DNA of 23,926 bases from Dehalococcoidia bacterium (lineage in GTDB: Bacteria; Chloroflexota; Dehalococcoidia; Lucifugimonadales; Lucifugimonadaceae). A program made the translations under genes and the position numbers. Location of the stretch: NCBI GenBank assembly GCA_012270805.1, contig JAAXHR010000049.1:1-23926 (forward strand), written 5' to 3'. The notes below the pieces were generated by a model, which was not told the origin of the DNA, made no database searches, and saw nothing but the letters and a program-made list of their open reading frames with translations. Of this stretch, positions 21,583 to 23,926 are shown in pieces. Each line of letters begins with the position of its first letter. The stretch's first letter is position 1.

Positions 21583-22539
21583 ATGGGCTGGATAAATCGA
21601 GCCGCGCTCATGGCTGGTGCAATGACTTCGGCATATCTTGGGGCGTCGGCGGCGTTGGCTTTGAGAATATCGCGTCGTACGAGAAGAATGCCGGTCCATG
21701 ATGACCCTTCTTCCGTCGGGCTTCCCTTCATGGAGATTTCGTTCAACAGTCGACGGGATCTGACTGATCCCGAGCATCTCCTTAGGGGTTGGTTGGTGTT
21801 ACCAAAGGGCGTGGAGGTGACGCCGGTGGAGCGCGACACGCGTTGGCTGGTAATCGTCCATGGCGACGGTGCAAATCGATCTGATCCGCAGGCCGGCTCG
21901 ATGGGTTTGGCGAAGGCGATGTGGGATTTGGGTTACGGGGTGTTGATGTTCGATTTGCGGGGTTGCGGCGAATCGGCAGACGCCGATTTCACCGGGGGAT
22001 GGACCGAGAGGCTGGATGTGTTGGGAGCGTTGGACCATCTGGTCTGGCTAGGAGCGGATCGGACGCGCATTGGTGTGCTTGGATTTTCACTTGGTGGCGT
22101 GGCTGCGACGCTGGCGTGTTCGACTCCGGGCGTTGCGGGAGCCGTGATTTCGGATAGTGCGTTCAGCGATTTCTGGTCAATCATCAAAGTGCAGACGGGT
22201 ATGCGCGCCGCGGTTGCAAAAATGGTGCGACCGGGGTTGGATCTGATGCTTCAGATGCTGGTCGGTTACCGATTGGGTGATGTCTCGCCCGAGCAGCACG
22301 TTTCGGAGTGCGATACGCCGATGTTGGTGATCCATGGCGCGCAGGACGATATGGTGCCAATTACCCACGCGAGGCGATTAGCGAGGGCAAGGGGGTTGAG
22401 CCAGTCGGAGATCGACGAGGGAGATTGCGACGAGTTTTGGATAGCCCCAGGCGCAGGTCACGCTCAGGCGTTTAGAACGAATCCGAAAGGATACGTGGAC
22501 CGGATGGCGACTTTCTTGGACCGCCACTTGGCGGCTTAG
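21583..22539 (+). CDS. Alpha/beta hydrolase with N-terminal membrane anchor
   Basis: The 318-residue protein has a hydrophobic N-terminal segment (about 7-28) followed by RRTRR, consistent with a membrane anchor. The alpha/beta hydrolase domain starts near residue 65. The oxyanion motif is IVHGDGANRSD (91-101), FDLRGCGES (123-131) follows, the nucleophile elbow is GFSLGG (Ser169), the acid is Asp255 in HGAQDDMVP and the catalytic His is His293 in APGAGHAQAF. The triad is complete, so an active esterase, thioesterase or peptidase is expected, with unknown substrate. AGAGG before the ATG at 21583 is a good ribosome-binding site. The gene follows ctaB by 34 bases and converges on rplT with only 18 bases between stops. 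A heme-related role is not implied by the sequence. Confidence 0.88.
   Translation: MGWINRAALMAGAMTSAYLGASAALALRISRRTRRMPVHDDPSSVGLPFMEISFNSRRDLTDPEHLLRGWLVLPKGVEVTPVERDTRWLVIVHGDGANRSDPQAGSMGLAKAMWDLGYGVLMFDLRGCGESADADFTGGWTERLDVLGALDHLVWLGADRTRIGVLGFSLGGVAATLACSTPGVAGAVISDSAFSDFWSIIKVQTGMRAAVAKMVRPGLDLMLQMLVGYRLGDVSPEQHVSECDTPMLVIHGAQDDMVPITHARRLARARGLSQSEIDEGDCDEFWIAPGAGHAQAFRTNPKGYVDRMATFLDRHLAA
22521..22534. terminator. Small hairpin at the convergent gene junction
   Basis: CCGCC and GGCGG pair around an ACTT loop. The hairpin lies in the last codons of the hydrolase gene and 23 bases beyond the rplT stop on the minus strand. It has no U-tract in either direction, so it is only a weak candidate for a terminator of the infC-rpmI-rplT operon. 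Confidence 0.25.
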
Positions 22540-22557
22540 CGCCCGGATCTTCGAGTC

Positions 22558-22911
22558 TTAAAGGCTTTCTTTAGCGGTCTCGACGACTTTCGCAAATGCG
22601 GAAGGTTGTCGGATGGCCAACTCGGCGAGGGACTTGCGGTCGAGCTTGATCTCGGCTTTGTTGAGCGCATTGATGAGTGCCGAGTATGAGATGCCGTGTT
22701 CTCGGGCGGCGGCATTGATGCGTGTGACAGCCAAGGCTCGGTTATGGCGCTTCTTGAGCTTTCGGTGCTGGGTGGCGTAGTTGAGCGCGTGGATCATCGA
22801 CTCTTTGGCCACGCGGTAGCGTCGGCTACGCGCGGCGCGATGACCTTTGGTGGTTGCGAGGATGGCCTTGTGGCGCTGTCGTCGCGTGGTTCCTGCTTTT
22901 ACTCTGGGCAC
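22558..22911 (-). CDS. rplT: 50S ribosomal protein L20
   Basis: L20 binds 23S rRNA early in large-subunit assembly, and in several bacteria it represses its own operon by binding the mRNA leader. The start is GTG at 22911, giving PRVKAGTTRRQRHKAIL and a 117-residue product, the normal L20 length. AGAGGT lies six bases upstream and supports this start over an earlier in-frame one. Conserved L20 stretches include GHRAARSRRYRVAKES, LNYATQHRKLKKRHNRALAVTRINAA and GISYSALINALNKAEIKLDRKSLAELA. The gene is third in the conserved infC-rpmI-rplT order, 16 bases after rpmI. Confidence 0.97.
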   Translation of the reverse strand: MPRVKAGTTRRQRHKAILATTKGHRAARSRRYRVAKESMIHALNYATQHRKLKKRHNRALAVTRINAAAREHGISYSALINALNKAEIKLDRKSLAELAIRQPSAFAKVVETAKESL

Positions 22912-22927
22912 GTTTGACCTCTGAACG

Positions 22928-23134
22928 TTATCGGGAAGAACCAACTAGGGCTTGTTTGATCCCCTTCGCCATAACGTTGGAATCGATGCCTACCTTGCCT
23001 CCGAGCAATCGCTTCGTTCGCTTGGCTTTGCGCCTTCGGAAGTGGCTCTTGGGCCCCTTGGTTCGGAGGACCTTTCCTTTGGCGGAGATGTGAAAGCGCT
23101 TCTTAGCGCCTTTGTGGGTTTTCAGTTTTGGCAT
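22928..23134 (-). CDS. rpmI: 50S ribosomal protein L35
   Basis: This 68-residue, very basic protein starts MPKLKTHKGAKKRFHISAKG and continues GPKSHFRRRKAKRTKRLL, the L35 signature. It is a structural part of the large ribosomal subunit. The ATG is at 23134. The gene lies 92 bases after infC and 16 bases before rplT, in the order conserved across bacteria, so it is almost certainly co-transcribed with both. Confidence 0.97.
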   Translation of the reverse strand: MPKLKTHKGAKKRFHISAKGKVLRTKGPKSHFRRRKAKRTKRLLGGKVGIDSNVMAKGIKQALVGSSR

Positions 23135-23226
23135 TGTTCAATTATGCAATACGCGCCCATGCGAAACTCGCACGGGCGCGTATCCTGGAAGCTTACTGTT
23201 TGGTTTCGGAGCGGAATGCTCTGAAA

Positions 23227-23868
23227 TCAGGCGGTTTGCGCCACAGGTTCCGAGTCGCGTGCCTCGGCGGGCGAGCCGTTGCCTCGGCGCCGTCGATGGC
23301 GTCGGTCAGCAGATATCCCGTCGTTGGACGGTTTGGGAGGGATCTGACCGGTTCTCGGTGCGAGCAACATGCTCAGCATCCGGCCTTCCATGACCGGCTT
23401 CTGTTCCAATCGAGCGTACTCGGCGACACCTTTAGCCACACGTCGCAACACGTCCATTGCGATCTCGGGATGCGCCTGTTCGCGTCCGCGGAAACGGACG
23501 AAAACTTGGACCTTGGCACCGTCCTGCAAGAATTCGAGGACGCGCTTGGTCTTTTGGGCGATGTCGTTGTCGGCGATTTTCGCGGTCAGTCGAACCTTTT
23601 TCAGTTGGCTGGTCGCTCGCGAGGCTTTGCGAGCCTCTTTCGCCCGTTTGGATTGGTCGAATTTGAACTTGCCGTAGTCCATCAATCGGACAACTGGCGG
23701 GTTCTGATCAGGGCCGACCTCAACTAGATCGAGCCCCATGTCCTGTGCGAGGCTGAGGGCCTCGTTTCGCCTCATGATGTTGGATGAGGCAGCACCATTG
23801 CTCGAGCGTTGCACCAAAAGCACTTCTGGTGCGCGGATTCGATGGTTGATGCGATAGTTCCTTGGTAT
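23227..23868 (-). CDS. infC: Translation initiation factor IF-3, probable AUA start
   Basis: IF-3 binds the 30S subunit, keeps subunits apart and checks the start codon. The family N-terminus is visible only if translation begins upstream of any ATG, GTG or TTG: NYRINHRIRAPEVLLV matches the universal RINxxIRAPEV opening. In that frame the only sensible start is ATA at 23868, eight bases after AGAGAGG. No standard start codon occurs between it and the upstream in-frame stop. E. coli and Bacillus infC also use a non-standard start (AUU), by which IF-3 limits its own synthesis. The product would be 213 residues. Other motifs are GLDLVEVGPDQNPPVVRLMDYGKFKF, KKVRLTAKIADND and FRGREQAHPEIA. The C-terminal 40 residues are a low-complexity Arg-rich and acidic tail not found in E. 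coli IF-3. Confidence 0.93.
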   Translation of the reverse strand: MPRNYRINHRIRAPEVLLVQRSSNGAASSNIMRRNEALSLAQDMGLDLVEVGPDQNPPVVRLMDYGKFKFDQSKRAKEARKASRATSQLKKVRLTAKIADNDIAQKTKRVLEFLQDGAKVQVFVRFRGREQAHPEIAMDVLRRVAKGVAEYARLEQKPVMEGRMLSMLLAPRTGQIPPKPSNDGISADRRHRRRRGNGSPAEARDSEPVAQTA

Positions 23869-23876
23869 GTCAGTTT

Positions 23877-23883
23877 CCTCTCT
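23877..23883 (-). promoter_or_regulatory. infC: Ribosome-binding site that decides the infC start
   Basis: AGAGAGG on the minus strand ends eight bases before the ATA at 23868-23866. Its position is ideal for that codon and far too distant for the first standard start, a GTG 15 codons later. It is the main evidence for AUA initiation. Confidence 0.7.
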
Positions 23884-23906
23884 TGCAGATTGGTATAGTT
23901 GCGGGT

Positions 23907-23923
23907 TTGAACGCCGGGTTCAA
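23907..23923. repeat. Inverted repeat in the infC leader
   Basis: TTGAAC and GTTCAA form a 6-bp stem around a five-base GC-rich loop, 24 bases upstream of the infC ribosome-binding site. It may be part of a structured leader or the end of an upstream feature outside the window. Confidence 0.5.
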
Positions 23924-23926
23924 TCC

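Noticed and set aside
23911..23926. T-arm-like GGGTTCAATCC at the window end, suggesting a plus-strand tRNA
   Set aside because: The upstream sequence gives no D-arm or anticodon arm, and the stretch is explained by the inverted repeat in the infC leader.

Overview
The window looks like a slice of a bacterial chromosome from an aerobic, probably marine member of the Chloroflexota, most like the SAR202 / Dehalococcoidia lineage. This placement is an inference from gene content, with no phylogenetic marker analysed. The supporting content is an enolase-superfamily dehydratase next to an HpcH/HpaI aldolase, a class III CoA transferase next to a crotonase, a sortase, and heme A synthesis genes. 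The sequence is gene-dense and moderately GC-rich. It shows no phage, insertion sequence, CRISPR array, rRNA or convincing tRNA.

Layout. Positions 1-7867 are a long minus-strand series. In transcription order it holds a STAS-domain protein, a metallo-beta-lactamase-fold hydrolase, a CPBP intramembrane protease, trpA, chorismate mutase aroH, a 310-base gap, DAHP synthase, ribF, tyrS, and a class V aminotransferase cut by the window start. Three of these serve aromatic amino acid synthesis (DAHP synthase at entry, chorismate mutase and TrpA at the branches) and TyrS uses one product. Positions 8146-10238 (plus) hold a crotonase-like protein and a CaiB/BaiF CoA transferase. Positions 10332-14394 (minus) hold ftsH, an HpcH/HpaI aldolase and an enolase-superfamily enzyme. 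The last two suggest catabolism of sugar acids or similar hydroxy acids. Positions 14543-16662 (plus) hold a DUF2851 protein overlapping a membrane PH-like protein with two CxC motifs. tsaD lies on the minus strand at 16704-17807.

Positions 18162-22539 (plus) hold a small zinc-ribbon protein, a sortase, ctaA and ctaB (overlapping by one base) and an alpha/beta hydrolase. A perfect 12-bp hairpin, extendable to 13 bp, separates the sortase from ctaA. Positions 22558-23868 (minus) are the infC-rpmI-rplT translation operon. infC appears to start at an AUA codon.

The most interesting material is as follows. (1) DUF2851 and the CxC/PH membrane protein form a tightly coupled pair of unknown function behind a 9-bp operator-like dyad. 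(2) Three enzymes have altered catalytic residues: TrpA Asp to Glu, a crotonase without either catalytic Glu, and an enolase-superfamily enzyme with Glu for Asp and Asn for His. (3) infC has a non-canonical start. (4) A perfect 11-bp inverted repeat lies inside ribF exactly where a conserved motif is degenerate. (5) ftsH and the DUF2851 gene may be leaderless.
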